Below, piece after piece: positions 29,673 to 30,100 of a stretch of 30,100 nt of DNA; positions within the stretch are counted from its first letter, which is position 1; each line of letters begins with the position of its first letter. Both the position numbers and the translations under genes were made by a program. Origin of the DNA: a virus; IMG/VR virus record IMGVR_UViG_3300009152_000144, positions 1 to 30,100 of that record; one strand, written 5' to 3'. The notes under the pieces were generated by a model. That model ran no database searches. It was not told the origin of the DNA and saw only the letters and a list, made by a program, of their open reading frames with translations.

Positions 29673-29760
29673 CTGGCCCTTCCCCACCAAACTACCCCCG
29701 GCTTTGCCAAGCAAGCCAATCCCGTTCAATCCAAACAATCATGAGGAGTCGCCGTGGTGA
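29665..29760 (+). CDS. 31-residue Pro/Asn-rich small frame
   Basis: The ATG overlaps the previous gene by 8 bases and its stop overlaps the GTG of the next. MNNWPFPTKLPPALPSKPIP, then FNPNNHEESPW. The overlap chain supports translation; composition (eight Pro) is odd. It may act mainly as a translational link to the next gene. Confidence 0.45.
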   Translation: MNNWPFPTKLPPALPSKPIPFNPNNHEESPW

Positions 29761-29921
29761 AGGAAACATTGCTTGACAAGGTGATTATTGGTACAATGTT
29801 CATTGCCTTTACAGCGTTTTGGGTTTGGGTTCCAAACTTTCTTTTGACCGAAGAAGAGTGCAAGCAACAGACCCCGCAAGCCTTCACAAGTGGCTTGTGT
29901 AACGAACCGAAAGCGAAGTAA
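29757..29921 (+). CDS. 54-residue single-TM protein (GTG start)
   Basis: The GTG overlaps the stop before (GTGA). MKETLLDKVIIGTMFIAF is followed by TAFWVWVPNFLL, one membrane helix at about residues 8-28, then a short outer part with two cysteines (EEECKQQ, SGLCNEP). GAGGAG lies upstream at 29742-29747. It is the last protein gene; the structured RNA region starts 9 bases later. Confidence 0.6.
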   Translation: MKETLLDKVIIGTMFIAFTAFWVWVPNFLLTEEECKQQTPQAFTSGLCNEPKAK

Positions 29922-29930
29922 AACACAATG

Positions 29931-30100
29931 GGTTCCCGGCGAAAGCCGAGAGCCAACACGCATGGGGATTGATGAGAGTGCCAGCAAAGTTCGGTGAGGC
30001 TGGTCGGACGGGCGAGTAACAAGCCCTATACGCCGGGGGGTGGGGATTAAGCCCTGCCACAGTGGTTCGAATCCACCTATCAATGTCCAGCCGTGTTGGT
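29931..30100 (+). ncRNA. Candidate structured RNA with nested long-range stems and a tRNA T-arm-like hairpin
   Basis: No ORF. By eye: hairpin 29931-29954 with CGGC-GAAA-GCCG (GNRA loop) and five more pairs; outer stem CCAACACG (29953-29960) / CGTGTTGG (30092-30099); inner stem ATTGATG (29968-29974) / TATCAAT (30078-30084) extended by GG/CC pairs. Inside lie GCCAGC/GCTGGT (29980-30004), GGGC/GCCC (30010-30026), GGTGGGG/CCCTGCC (30039-30058) and GTGG-TTCGAAT-CCAC (30062-30076), which equals a tRNA T-arm. The inner length, 117 bases, and a lack of a T33 anticodon loop argue against a standard tRNA. It may continue past the window. Confidence 0.55.

Noticed and set aside
29726-30083. Minus-strand frames of 98 and 114 residues over the 3' end
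   Set aside because: They run across the TM gene and the structured region; the peptides look random, and the stems explain the lack of stops better than coding does.
29968-30089. Ordinary tRNA gene
   Set aside because: The T-arm, paired ends and a TCCA fit, but about 117 bases separate the ends, no 5-bp/7-base anticodon arm with T33 exists, and the D-arm is not recognisable.
29931-30100. tmRNA
   Set aside because: A GGGG start with a G-T pair near the acceptor end resembles tmRNA, but there is no tag reading frame and the size is far below 300 bases.

Overview
The window is part of a tailed bacteriophage genome. Genes are packed end to end, mostly with 1-17 nt overlaps of the ATGA/TGATG type, and lie in three blocks. 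The phage looks like a short-tailed (podovirus-type) virus: it has an SU10/P22-type head-tail adaptor gene, a nozzle-like tail gene and a run of five large low-complexity ejection-type proteins, the last carrying a lytic transglycosylase domain. No tape measure, sheath or baseplate gene is visible. Terminase, portal, capsid, polymerase and integrase genes are not in the window. The families present (DUF1376 replication proteins, a YdaS-like Cro, Ref-like HNH, DUF7936) are common in phages of freshwater and soil Betaproteobacteria, so such a host is plausible but not shown by the sequence.

Block 1 (1-18196, rightward, late genes). It starts inside a tail fibre with an S74 chaperone end. This is followed by a homing-type HNH endonuclease that follows a broken copy of the next gene, then small genes, then a lysis cassette (holin-like 3TM protein and M15 endopeptidase). 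Next come the adaptor, a fibre-like protein, a nozzle-like protein and five ejection proteins. An intrinsic terminator at 18227-18253 closes the block.

Block 2 (18252-21077, leftward). Eight genes form a recombination cassette: an ssDNA-binding-like protein with an acidic tail, a small nuclease-like protein, a PD-(D/E)XK exonuclease and small unknowns. It diverges from block 3 across a 103-bp control region.

Block 3 (21181-29921, rightward, early genes). A Cro/YdaS-like regulator is followed by two DUF1376 replication proteins; the second contains a candidate lambda-O-style origin made of iterons, an AT-rich step and a hairpin. After these come a Zn-finger protein, a DNA methyltransferase, a RusA resolvase, a Ref-like HNH protein and many small proteins. 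Two internal promoter-like sites share a GTTTAATTT core that also appears in the divergent region.

The most unusual feature is the last 170 bases (29931-30100). It has no ORF but can be folded by eye into a closed multi-branch RNA with a GNRA hairpin, nested long-range stems and a hairpin identical in form to a tRNA T-arm. It does not read as a normal tRNA or tmRNA and is the best candidate here for an undescribed element. All folds and family calls were made by eye, without searches.
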